From Flavobacterium sp. UMI-01 (lineage in GTDB: Bacteria > Bacteroidota > Bacteroidia > Flavobacteriales > Flavobacteriaceae), in NCBI RefSeq assembly GCF_019656315.1, contig NZ_BPLU01000067.1, positions 1 to 45,273 on the forward strand: a stretch of DNA of 45,273 nucleotides. Reading direction: 5' to 3'. The notes below the pieces were generated by a model. It was not told the DNA's origin, did not search any database, and worked only from the letters and a program-made list of their open reading frames with translations. How positions within the stretch are numbered: the stretch's first letter is position 1; each line of letters opens with the position of its first letter. Below are positions 18,624 to 26,006 of the stretch, one piece after another. The position numbers were made by a program, and so were the translations under genes.

Positions 18624-19219
18624 AATACTTTGGTGTTTACATCATACACCCAGTCTGGTTGAAGCCATTCGATAATATCATAGTGGCACGATAATAAAAC
18701 TACTTTTTTGCCTTTGTTCTTGCGCCAATTCTTAGCGAAAGCCATAGCCCCAATTTTAGCAATCTGTCGGTCAATTACGGACGTAAACTCATCAACAACC
18801 GATTCATCGGGAGCCTCAGAAACCAATCGAGCTAATCCCGCCCTAAACTGCTGACCGTTAGAAAGTGCGCCAAAAGGTCGTAACCAACTAGGTACATCGC
18901 CCAAGCCCACAGACGATAAAGCGGCGGTGGTTTCGTTAAAATCGCCATTGGGCAAAATGCAGTCAATAATAGGCTTTGAATTATCCCACCCTTTATAAAG
19001 GTCGTGAAGCTTATCCGAACCAAAGAACTGGCGACCTAATGAGGTCTTACCGCTTCCAGACGTTCCCACAATTAATCCAATACCCCAGTCGAGGTCATCA
19101 ATTTCAATATTAAATTCTTGTGTCCAGTTTGCGCCACTTTCGGCATTAAACAGGGACTTTACTCTTTGCGCACGGTAGCTTTCAAAATCCTTCGTGCTGT
19201 TTTCAATTGTTATTTTCAT
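18524..19219 (-). CDS. ABC-type ATPase of the modification cassette (N-terminal half of a COG2401-like fusion)
   Basis: 231 residues in frame 0. A complete ABC ATPase core is visible: Walker A GTSGSGKTS (52-60), Q-loop region near 63-64 (RQFF), signature LSNGQQFR (119-126), Walker B VVDEFTS (141-147) and the H-loop His179 in LLSCHYDI. There is no membrane domain, so it is a soluble ATPase. After residue about 202 (A10 run) the frame-0 tail of about 29 residues has no recognisable fold, while the -1 frame continues as the GNAT domain. The start ATG (19217-19219) overlaps the stop of the upstream 42-residue ORF by ATGA. Confidence 0.8.
   Translation of the reverse strand: MKITIENSTKDFESYRAQRVKSLFNAESGANWTQEFNIEIDDLDWGIGLIVGTSGSGKTSLGRQFFGSDKLHDLYKGWDNSKPIIDCILPNGDFNETTAALSSVGLGDVPSWLRPFGALSNGQQFRAGLARLVSEAPDESVVDEFTSVIDRQIAKIGAMAFAKNWRKNKGKKVVLLSCHYDIIEWLQPDWVYDVNTKVLKKKLLSPTDPISSLTFGRSTELTGSILKSIII
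18614..18623 (-). other. A10 slippery run joining ABC ATPase and GNAT frames (-1)
   Basis: On the minus strand the ATPase frame reads GTA TTA AAA AAA AAA TTG. A -1 shift anywhere in the run (A AAA AAA heptamer) or insertion of one extra A by RNA polymerase moves ribosomes into the acyltransferase frame (ATT GCT ATC). An unrepaired indel or assembly error in the homopolymer would look the same. Confidence 0.6.
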
Positions 19220-19344
19220 GTTGTGACCACTTTAAGTTTATGCCCTTTTTTTTGTAACTCTTCGAACACCTTTTTTTGTTCTTCTTCATCTTTACAAATC
19301 ACAATAACCCCGTATTGTTGCTTGTATAAAAATTGCTTTGCCAT
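19216..19344 (-). CDS. 42-residue peptide, first gene of the modification cassette
   Basis: ATG at 19342-19344, TGA at 19216-19218, giving a basic 42-residue product: MAKQFLYKQQYGVIVICKDE, then a charged helix with EEEQKKVFEEL, then KKGHKLKVVTT. The beta-alpha-beta look (YGVIVIC...HKLKVVTT) suggests a small compact fold. Its stop overlaps the ATPase start by ATGA, so translation is coupled. Position is analogous to com, the small regulator upstream of mom in phage Mu, but com is a zinc-finger protein and this has only one Cys, so homology is not claimed. Confidence 0.65.
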   Translation of the reverse strand: MAKQFLYKQQYGVIVICKDEEEQKKVFEELQKKGHKLKVVTT

Positions 19345-19369
19345 ATATATTAATTTAGTTTACATTTGT

Positions 19370-19475
19370 ACCTCTCACCTCAATAAAACACAAAAAAGCT
19401 CAAGAACTAAAGAAGACATTGATACGTCCTCCGTAGCTCTTGAGCTCGTGTTTAAAATTGGGGTGAGATACTTTT
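19370..19475. promoter_or_regulatory. Structured non-coding leader upstream of the modification cassette
   Basis: The outer arms CTCTCACCTCAATAAAACAC (from about 19372) and GTGTTTAAAATTGGGGTGAG (from about 19449) pair with few mismatches. Inner arms AGCTCAAGAAC and GAGCTCTTG-type sequence also pair. Read on the minus strand the inner stem is followed by TTTTTT, which could act as an attenuator. A CGTCCTCC/GGAGGAC module recurs in both orientations near 19425, 19482 and 19528. Confidence 0.45.
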
Positions 19476-19502
19476 TTAAAGCGGAGGACTATTATTTTTC
19501 CC

Positions 19503-19529
19503 TGTCATCTCGAGCGAAGTCGAGAGACC
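19503..19529. repeat. Dispersed TGTCAT...CGAAG...repeat (palindromic variant)
   Basis: TGTCATCTCGAGCGAAGTCGAGAGACC; TCTCGA and TCGAGA pair around GCGAAG. Same family as the cores near 3133, 4543, 23111 and 24463. Confidence 0.6.
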
Positions 19530-19543
19530 GTCCTCCATAGGAA

Positions 19544-19945
19544 CTACTTAACTATAAAGCTTTCAATAGCCTCATCAGTCATTATGCTTGCAATACAATG
19601 CCCGCCTTTATTCCATTTGGTAAAATCAATGGCATCAATTAAAATTGAAACCAACCAACCCAGCCAACTAAGCGACTTTTCAAGCCTTTTTTTACCGAAA
19701 ACACTCGATAGCGTTTCGCCGAACCTCCCAAACTGGTAACCGCCTTTTGATAAAGCAGCATTCCAAAAACTAGGAAATAAGTTATTGGCAAAAACATCGA
19801 CTTTGAAAGCTTTTTTAAACTTTCGCTCAGCGGTAATTTTAAACCACTTCCTGTTTTTTACGTCAATAACCAAGACGGTTATTTCGTCAAGGATATACAC
19901 GAAAACAAACAGAATTAAAGCGATTATTGATAATAAGAAGCCCAT
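19544..19945 (-). CDS. Small membrane protein, unknown (prophage)
   Basis: 133 residues. One strong N-terminal membrane segment (FLLSIIALILFVFVYIL, about 3-20) and a weaker hydrophobic stretch near LSWLGWLVSILIDAIDF (about 90-110). The middle is basic. No family recognised. It lies 2 bp after the upstream structural-type gene and before the structured leader, i.e. near the end of the tail-fibre block. It could be cargo or a superinfection-exclusion protein; that is only a guess from membrane location and position. Confidence 0.5.
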   Translation of the reverse strand: MGFLLSIIALILFVFVYILDEITVLVIDVKNRKWFKITAERKFKKAFKVDVFANNLFPSFWNAALSKGGYQFGRFGETLSSVFGKKRLEKSLSWLGWLVSILIDAIDFTKWNKGGHCIASIMTDEAIESFIVK

Positions 19946-19947
19946 TA

Positions 19948-20451
19948 TTAGACAAATTGAAATTGAACAATAGCTTTTTCTCCTTTAAAATTTAATGTAT
20001 TCAAAAGCCATTGTCTTGCAAAAGGGTCTGTTAATTCCACTCTAGGGTCATCTAACGAACCACCTGTAAACATTTGTCTTGCTTTTTCGGCAGTAGGAAA
20101 TCCCCAATCTACCATTTGATAATCTTCTGGCATACCGTTCTCAGCTATATAAGCAAGCATTGGCACTGTTAGTCTTGGTTTAGACTCTGGGTCTTCCGAG
20201 TCATATTCGGGATTAAGAATTGAAATTTTGGTGGTTCTATTGCTACTTTGTTCATCCCCTTCATCCCCTAAAAATGAAAGCGTATGACTTCCAAGTAAAA
20301 TAGTTCTATCATTCTTCTGATAAGTCATATCAAACTTTACAGAAAAGAAATTCTCTCCTTGTATGATTATTTCTGTATCATTGATTTCAACGTTTTGGAA
20401 TTGCCCCTCAGAATCAAGAGGGCTTACATAAATTGGTGCTATTAGTTTCAT
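19948..20451 (-). CDS. Phage structural-type protein, unknown
   Basis: 167 residues, soluble and acidic, beta-rich: MKLIAPIYVSPLDSEGQFQN, then EIIIQGENFFSVKFDMTYQK, ending FKGEKAIVQFQFV. No family recognised. Position just after the LRR tail protein (12 bp gap) and in the same orientation suggests a tail-tip or fibre-associated protein. Confidence 0.5.
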   Translation of the reverse strand: MKLIAPIYVSPLDSEGQFQNVEINDTEIIIQGENFFSVKFDMTYQKNDRTILLGSHTLSFLGDEGDEQSSNRTTKISILNPEYDSEDPESKPRLTVPMLAYIAENGMPEDYQMVDWGFPTAEKARQMFTGGSLDDPRVELTDPFARQWLLNTLNFKGEKAIVQFQFV

Positions 20452-20463
20452 ATTGTTTTAATT

Positions 20464-21633
20464 TTAAGCGTGTATTGTCCAGCCTTTAGCTAGAAGTAAT
20501 GTTTCTGAATTTGTACCTATTATTGAATTTGTATTGCCAGTCGTGTATATTGTGCCGCCAGTTCCTAGACTACTAATCCAAGCAGTGTCATCATTCCAAG
20601 CAGTGGTTGTTATCAAATTGGATGAAATATTTATATTATTCAGTCCACTTGGTAACGCAATGGATGGATTGAATGTCGTTAGCTGATTTGATTGTAAATC
20701 TAAAAGAGCTAAATTATTGGGAAGAGCAATGGATGGATTGAATGTCGTTAGCTGATTGTTTGAAAGTAACAATATGCTTAGTCCACTTGGTAACGCAATG
20801 GATGGATTGAATGTCGTTAGCTGATTTGATTGTAAATCTAAAACATCTAAATTATTAGGAAGAGCAATTGAGGGATTAAATGCTGTTAATAAATTACCTG
20901 CTAATACCAATACCACCAATCCACTTGGTAGAGAATTTGAAGGGTTAAATACAGTCATCTGATTGTTACCAAGTGTCAGCAAGAACAAACTACTTGGTAG
21001 AGGAAGAGAAGGATTAAAGGACGTTAATTGGTTTCCAGATAAAAACATTAATTGAGTATTATTCGGAAGTGCCACACTGGGATTAAACTCACTTATTTCG
21101 TTATCCTGCAAGTACAACCATATTAAACTACTTGGCAATGCAAGTGAGGGATTGAATGTTGTCAAACCACATTGACTCAATACTAAGGCTTCTATGCTAT
21201 TAGGTAAAGCATTTACAGGATTAAATACCGTAATACCACTATTACCACTAATATCTAAAGAAGTTAAACCAGAAGGATAAACACTATCTGGATAAGCTGT
21301 CAAGTCATTTTCTTCAACTGATATTTCAAGAATGTTTCCTTCAAATGTTCCAGATAACGAGAAATCCGCTAAATACAGATTGTACAAATAAAGATAAGAA
21401 TCTGCTGGAACCGAAGCTACTGTAAAAGTAGCCACATTACCAACTACATCTACAGAATCAAATTCCAAACTACCTTGCATATTAAAATAATCATTCCACT
21501 CAGCTATATCTGTATAATCCCCAATACCTAACCAAGTAGCGGTGGTGGAGATGTCAGTAAAAGTCAGTGTCATCTGATTTAAAGCACTGACATCATCCTG
21601 CATCATCCATATTATCCTGTTGTACTTTTTCAT
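20464..21633 (-). CDS. Leucine-rich-repeat tail-fibre-associated protein
   Basis: 389 residues. The N-terminal 100 residues are beta-rich. Residues about 120-350 are LRRs of 23 residues with the pattern LPSGLSILLLSNNQLTTFNP (L..L.LS.NQLT.FNPS.ALP). No signal peptide, consistent with a virion or cytosolic protein. The start overlaps the stop of the upstream fibre gene (TAATG). LRRs in a phage tail position suggest receptor or surface binding. Adjacent repeat units are nearly identical at DNA level, indicating recent expansion. Confidence 0.7.
   Translation of the reverse strand: MKKYNRIIWMMQDDVSALNQMTLTFTDISTTATWLGIGDYTDIAEWNDYFNMQGSLEFDSVDVVGNVATFTVASVPADSYLYLYNLYLADFSLSGTFEGNILEISVEENDLTAYPDSVYPSGLTSLDISGNSGITVFNPVNALPNSIEALVLSQCGLTTFNPSLALPSSLIWLYLQDNEISEFNPSVALPNNTQLMFLSGNQLTSFNPSLPLPSSLFLLTLGNNQMTVFNPSNSLPSGLVVLVLAGNLLTAFNPSIALPNNLDVLDLQSNQLTTFNPSIALPSGLSILLLSNNQLTTFNPSIALPNNLALLDLQSNQLTTFNPSIALPSGLNNINISSNLITTTAWNDDTAWISSLGTGGTIYTTGNTNSIIGTNSETLLLAKGWTIHA
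20642..20870 (-). repeat. 138-bp tandem repeat in the LRR gene
   Basis: Copies starting at 20642 and 20780 share long identical stretches (AGTCCACTTGGTAACGCAAT and onward for over 60 bp). The period of 138 bp equals two 23-residue LRRs. A partial third relative lies between them in the half-period phase. Confidence 0.8.
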
Positions 21634-23096
21634 TATGCCTCAGTTTTAACTCCAATAATATCCCACTTAGTGTCTGTGTCATTATATATGATTGCCAGAT
21701 AAATTGTTTTATCAATCGTAGTAGCCGTAGGAAGCGTTACACCTATAGCCCTGTAGTTACTTCCATAACTCAAAGTTCTTGAGGTTCCATTATCCTTGAT
21801 TCTAATAACAAATGGCTGACCCTCTGTCCAAGTTCCTGTGGGATTCGCAATAGTACAGTTTTGGGCTAATGCTGTAATCTTAACCATGTCATCAGAAGCA
21901 GTGGGGGTTACAGTAGTAGCCGTGGCAATACTTTGTAAATTAACCCAGTTCATTGGAACTTTTTCTACATCTTTTGTATTACTGTTCCATGTAAGAAAAA
22001 GGGGTGTTCCTGTTGCCGTTGAGGGGGTATCTTGGATTTTTAGTGAATTAGTTGAAGTTATGCCGATGACTTGTAATTTACCCTGCCCACTATCTACTGT
22101 TGTACCTATTAAAAAATTACCATTATTTTTAATTACAGCTCTAGTATGTGCCCCGTTCAACATTGTAGTTAAGAAACTTATATCTCCAATGTTATCAACA
22201 TTATTTTTTATTGCAAAAAGGCCACTTGCATCTGACCTAAATTGACCAACGTATGCACCGTCAACTAAAAAGTTAAACCTTGGTACACCAGCATTAACCA
22301 AAAACTCCATTCCTGTTCCGCTACCAATTACTGAAGGAGTAGATTTAAAGTTAAATGGAGAATATGGATCTACAACTGATAATTTTGATGATAATATAGT
22401 AGTGCCTATACCCACATTAGTACCATTATCATAAATTAAACTATTTCCAATATTTCCAGTTCCTGTAAATTTAGGAATATAGTCAGTTGTTCCGCTACCT
22501 CCTATTTTAGTTGTTACAATCGCAGTAAGCGCATCAATCAACCCCTTCAACGTTTTCCCCATTTCAGCCGTTAAAGCCTTCGTAGTTCCGCCCGTGGTCA
22601 GGTCGTTCACCAAGATCGTTTCAAGCGAAGTTTCTACCTCTTTAATGGCGTCCACAATCTCCTGAACTGTGTCTAAGTTCACATCGTCTGAGGTTAATAT
22701 CAAGTTAATCGCATCGATTTGAGCTTTCAACGTTTTAACCGTCTCAGCACTAGCCAAAGCATCAGAGCCACCCGTAACCAAGTCATCTACGATATTCAAA
22801 TAGATAGCTGCTATCTTGGTGAGTTCATCCAGTGGAGCATAACCATTGGCTTCGCCTTTTTCGTCTAAACTTTGCTTCAAATCAAACAACGCCTGGTGAG
22901 CATCACCCGCCGTTTTATGCGCATCAAATTGCGCTTTTTCAGCCTTTGCCGCTAATGTGCTAGTAAGGTTCGAAACCGCACTTTGTGGTATTGTTTCTCC
23001 TTTGTTCCAAAAACTACCCCACGAAGCCCAAAATTGCGCTTGTGTGGGCTTTTTACCCGTCATGAACCAATCGTATATTTCTGCTAATGTTGCCAT
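21633..23096 (-). CDS. Phage tail fibre protein
   Basis: 487 residues. The N-terminus (MATLAEIYDWFMTGKKPTQA, then FWASWGSFWNKGETIP) is the usual baseplate-attachment start of Bacteroidota phage fibres. Residues about 40-210 are helical or coiled-coil-like with repeated LTTGG.TKALTAE.GKTLK units. The rest is beta-rich (DYIPKFTGTGNIGNSLIYDN, GNFLIGTT), as in fibre shafts and tips. It is preceded by the collar-domain protein and followed by the LRR protein. The likely role is host recognition. Confidence 0.75.
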   Translation of the reverse strand: MATLAEIYDWFMTGKKPTQAQFWASWGSFWNKGETIPQSAVSNLTSTLAAKAEKAQFDAHKTAGDAHQALFDLKQSLDEKGEANGYAPLDELTKIAAIYLNIVDDLVTGGSDALASAETVKTLKAQIDAINLILTSDDVNLDTVQEIVDAIKEVETSLETILVNDLTTGGTTKALTAEMGKTLKGLIDALTAIVTTKIGGSGTTDYIPKFTGTGNIGNSLIYDNGTNVGIGTTILSSKLSVVDPYSPFNFKSTPSVIGSGTGMEFLVNAGVPRFNFLVDGAYVGQFRSDASGLFAIKNNVDNIGDISFLTTMLNGAHTRAVIKNNGNFLIGTTVDSGQGKLQVIGITSTNSLKIQDTPSTATGTPLFLTWNSNTKDVEKVPMNWVNLQSIATATTVTPTASDDMVKITALAQNCTIANPTGTWTEGQPFVIRIKDNGTSRTLSYGSNYRAIGVTLPTATTIDKTIYLAIIYNDTDTKWDIIGVKTEA

Positions 23097-23110
23097 ATAA
23101 TTTGTTTTTT

Positions 23111-23134
23111 TGTCATCCTGAGCCTGTCGAAGGG
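23111..23134 (-). repeat. REP-like repeat filling the junction between collar-protein and fibre genes
   Basis: TGTCATCCTGAGCCTGTCGA AGGG directly abuts the stop codon of the collar gene. The whole 38-bp gap is nearly identical to the 38-bp gap at 24450-24487. Confidence 0.75.
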
Positions 23135-23971
23135 TTATCCTATATATTCAATAAACATTACTACTCTGTATGGGTTAAGTATTGAGAACTCTTGACCACT
23201 ACCTTTTTGGCTTGTTTTACCAACAGTTGGCGTATTGTTAGAACTTCTAATTCGATAATTTTGGTTTCCATCTCCACCTGCATTATATCCCTCTTTTACA
23301 GGCGAATTTGATGATGTAATTGCGACTCCAGCATCTACTGTATCATTAGAAAACATAAAGTGATCGTGTTGTGGCAGTTCAGCAATGGAAAGGGTTTTAT
23401 TTTTCGCACCTCCTGGTTTACCCATAACATTAAATTCCGTTTGCGTAGCGTCAAACCCAACGGGCATACGTCCACGCCAGTCAACCACTTCCTGCCACCC
23501 CGCAGGAATATCGGCAGCGGGTTTATTCCATAACACCATACCACCACCAGCTTGAAATACCGCACTTTTTTTCTCAAGTGTTTCTAAACGTGACATCATT
23601 ACCACCATTGGGTCAACACGTTTGAAGTCAGTCCACAACCACGAAGTGTCAGCCGTTCCAAATGTCGCATAACGTATCGTGTGAACTTGCTTAATTACTC
23701 CATTTTTAAAGCCACGTTCTACAGGTTCTTCAATAATAATCACGGTCGAACCCTCAGTAACATCAGCTTCTCTAAAATCAAGCAATTCACCATTGATATA
23801 GACAAAGCCGTCCCCAATAGTAGAGCCACTCAAGACACAACCCGAAATAATCGTCAAGTTACCCGCCAATGCTCCAAGCGAATTAAAAATAGAATAGGCT
23901 GTTTCTAATTCCTGTAATCGTTCCGCTTTAAGCGGATACCCCCCTGTTTGTATAAAAGTTGATTTATTCAT
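23135..23971 (-). CDS. Phage tail collar domain protein
   Basis: 278 residues. The C-terminal half carries a tail-collar domain: GMVLWNKPAADIPAGWQEVV, then DWRGRMPVGFD, ELPQHDHFMF and the ending NPYRVVMFIEYIG, all characteristic of this fold (PF07484). The N-terminal half starts NKSTFIQTGGYPLKAERL and links to the baseplate. It overlaps the upstream gene by 8 bp. It is the attachment part of the fibre apparatus. Confidence 0.8.
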   Translation of the reverse strand: MNKSTFIQTGGYPLKAERLQELETAYSIFNSLGALAGNLTIISGCVLSGSTIGDGFVYINGELLDFREADVTEGSTVIIIEEPVERGFKNGVIKQVHTIRYATFGTADTSWLWTDFKRVDPMVVMMSRLETLEKKSAVFQAGGGMVLWNKPAADIPAGWQEVVDWRGRMPVGFDATQTEFNVMGKPGGAKNKTLSIAELPQHDHFMFSNDTVDAGVAITSSNSPVKEGYNAGGDGNQNYRIRSSNNTPTVGKTSQKGSGQEFSILNPYRVVMFIEYIG

Positions 23972-24449
23972 CTATGAAAATGCTATATCGTTTACCACCT
24001 GCTTTGTAAAAATCAATGTGAGCCTTAAGCCCGTCAAGTTGTGTATTATAAATTGCCTCAGGAACGTAAACAATAAAGTCAAGTCCTGTGTCAGCCGTTT
24101 CGGCTTCGGTTCTAAGCCAAATTGTGTCCTCTTCCGCCTCTGTGTCCAGCCAAACGTCCTGCTCTTCCGCCTCAGTAAAAATGTACTGCGTATCGTATAA
24201 TAAGCCGTTACCTATGTATATGCGCCTATCAACTGGGTCAAACTTATCATTGAGCGAACCTCTTAAATAACATATTTGTCCAGTGTGTTCTAGCTTGTAT
24301 ATGTTGTCAATGCGCCAGTTGTACCATTTGTAATAAAGTGAGTTCAAAGGCTTCAATATAATTTGTCCCAATGCCGAAACCGAGGGTTTACGTAATGAAA
24401 TCAGTATTTGATCTAGCGCAAAAATGTTCCAGTCTATGTTATACCACAT
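23964..24449 (-). CDS. Tail protein, probable Mu gp48-like baseplate-fibre adaptor
   Basis: 161 residues. It sits between the baseplate J gene and the fibre genes, where Mu has gp48 (P2 gpI). The N-terminus is aromatic-rich (MWYNIDWNIFALDQILISLR). A repeated D(V/T)(W)L.TEAE motif (QDVWLDTEAEEDTIWLRTEAE) occurs near residues 98-118. It ends with AHIDFYKAGGKRYSIFIDE. Assignment is mainly positional. Confidence 0.55.
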   Translation of the reverse strand: MWYNIDWNIFALDQILISLRKPSVSALGQIILKPLNSLYYKWYNWRIDNIYKLEHTGQICYLRGSLNDKFDPVDRRIYIGNGLLYDTQYIFTEAEEQDVWLDTEAEEDTIWLRTEAETADTGLDFIVYVPEAIYNTQLDGLKAHIDFYKAGGKRYSIFIDE

Positions 24450-24462
24450 AATTTCCTTTTTT

Positions 24463-24487
24463 TGTCATCCTGAGCGAAGTCGAAGGG
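24463..24487 (-). repeat. REP-like repeat filling the junction between baseplate J and gp48-like genes
   Basis: TGTCATCCTGAGCGAAGTCG AAGGG abuts the stop codon of the baseplate J gene. Same family as 23111-23134; the central triplet differs. Confidence 0.75.
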
Positions 24488-25360
24488 TTATACCACATAA
24501 GCGATGTTATCAAAAGTTACTATTTCAAAATACCCACTTTCGGCTATTTTAGAAATAAAAATCGGTTGTGGAACTCCGTAACCGTCAAGAGCGGGGTCAA
24601 TCCATGAGCTAGAGGCACTTAATAAAGTAGCGTCTAAAACACCAGGAACTAGCTGCAACTTATCAACCAAAGCCGACAAGCGTAATTCGCCGTTAAAATC
24701 CAGTTCCTTCATAAATTCCTGTAAAGCTTCGTTTACAGGGTAGTTCCCGTCTAGTTTGCTCAATCCGTCTGCACTTAAAACCAATGGGTCACGCTTAATT
24801 CTTAAATTCAAATAAAGCCTATCCGCTTTGTAATTAATGATTGTAACTTCAACACCCGCTACACGTATTTCGTTTATGTAACTTTCAATAGCTTCAACTT
24901 GTGCGGGATCATCAAAATCAGTTAACACTCCATCCGTTTCACCTGCAATCTTAAGAATAACACGGCTACTGTCTTGTGCCTCATTAACCGCTGCATACTT
25001 TATAATTTTAGAGTTTTCTATTTGCTCAGCCGTGGCGGTACCGTTATCAAAATAATCTTTGTCGGGTACCAAGTCAAAACCATATTGAAAGCGTAAAGCC
25101 ATCGTTCGGTACCAAGGTTTTGTACCTGCTTTTTCGTTTGCCAGACGTTCGTTAACTTCCTTGGTATGTTGGTCAAAAAAGAGCTCATGAATAAACAGCG
25201 CCAAAGCCATAATTTCAAAAAGAATGTTTTCCAAACTCACCAGCGAAAACTCAGCATCAAATGAAGCTCCAACCGCAAAACCATATTTTGCCGCCAAAGT
25301 TTCATTTGCCATAAATGGCGTTGTGATTTCTGCCTTTATTTGTTTCTTAGTTCTTCCCAT
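24488..25360 (-). CDS. Baseplate J/gp47-like protein
   Basis: 290 residues. The baseplate J pattern is visible in the helical N-terminus (NILFEIMALALFIHELFFDQ) and the C-terminal region (NGELRLSALVDKLQLVPGVL, then DATLLSASSSW). The family builds the wedge of contractile-tail baseplates. Start overlaps the upstream gene end by 1 bp. Shorter than Mu gp47, as usual in Bacteroidota Mu-like phages. Confidence 0.75.
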   Translation of the reverse strand: MGRTKKQIKAEITTPFMANETLAAKYGFAVGASFDAEFSLVSLENILFEIMALALFIHELFFDQHTKEVNERLANEKAGTKPWYRTMALRFQYGFDLVPDKDYFDNGTATAEQIENSKIIKYAAVNEAQDSSRVILKIAGETDGVLTDFDDPAQVEAIESYINEIRVAGVEVTIINYKADRLYLNLRIKRDPLVLSADGLSKLDGNYPVNEALQEFMKELDFNGELRLSALVDKLQLVPGVLDATLLSASSSWIDPALDGYGVPQPIFISKIAESGYFEIVTFDNIAYVV

Positions 25361-25653
25361 TATCTTACTATAAATGTTGATTCGATAATCATTGCGCCTA
25401 TGCCTTCATCGGCTACAATAAGCTCGTGGTTTTGGTTGGTTAATGCTGTAGCAATCTTTTTTTGGACGCCCTGAAAATAGGTTGAGATATCCTTATTTAT
25501 AAAACTGCTGTTTGGGTTTATGAGTGTTTCCCCAGGAGTTAGCTTTTCAGTTATCGACTTGCCATTTTTTAAAGCCCATTCAAAAACAGTCTCGATGCTC
25601 CCGTCTTCCTGTACAGCTACGTCAGATAAGCTTTGTCCCGCAATTACTTTCAT
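25360..25653 (-). CDS. LysM-like tail protein (gpX type)
   Basis: 97 residues. It starts MKVIAGQSLSDVAVQEDGSI, ETVFEWALKNGKSITEKLTP, GETL, which is a LysM-like module as in P2 tail protein X. It is expected to bind peptidoglycan or link hub and baseplate. The start overlaps the upstream gene by 4 bp. The C-terminal half has no recognised domain. Confidence 0.6.
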   Translation of the reverse strand: MKVIAGQSLSDVAVQEDGSIETVFEWALKNGKSITEKLTPGETLINPNSSFINKDISTYFQGVQKKIATALTNQNHELIVADEGIGAMIIESTFIVR

Positions 25654-26006
25654 GGATGCTCCTTTTTGTATTTATTAAATTCCCGAACTTTATCGTCGTA
25701 CATTTTTTTATACAATGCCGCTTGTTTTTTATGGTAGTCTATTTCCTGTAACAAGACCTGCTCTTTTTTCTCAAACAAACTTTCAATGTTTTTAGACATT
25801 TCCTCAAGATGCTTGTACTTGTTTTCATAGCGCCCCTCTAAATCGTCTAGTGCTTCTTTGTAGAGGGTAACAACCTTAGAACCGTTATCAATTTCCGTAG
25901 TATTAATGTCCACACTTTGTCTTTTTCGGGTAAAAACCCAAGTGATAAAACCACCTAATAACGCGGTAATTGATTCACTTAAATAAGGTTGTATTAAATC
26001 AATCAT
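25650..26006 (-). CDS. Membrane-anchored coiled-coil protein
   Basis: 118 residues. A short N-terminal membrane segment (ESITALLGGFITWVFTRKR, about 10-28) is followed by a long charged coiled coil (residues about 40-110). The topology resembles inner-membrane spanins or phage holin-like accessory proteins, but a separate u-spanin candidate exists near the endolysin, so the role is open. Overlaps neighbours by 4 bp on both sides. Confidence 0.5.
   Translation of the reverse strand: MIDLIQPYLSESITALLGGFITWVFTRKRQSVDINTTEIDNGSKVVTLYKEALDDLEGRYENKYKHLEEMSKNIESLFEKKEQVLLQEIDYHKKQAALYKKMYDDKVREFNKYKKEHP

Noticed and set aside
19118..19540. 140-residue plus-strand ORF opposite the modification cassette
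   Set aside because: Cys/Ser/Phe-rich low-quality translation antisense to the ATPase start, the 42-residue gene and the structured leader; no domain.
20464..21633. LRR protein as a host-secreted leucine-rich-repeat protein
   Set aside because: No signal peptide or T9SS domain, and TAATG coupling to the tail fibre gene places it in the phage operon.
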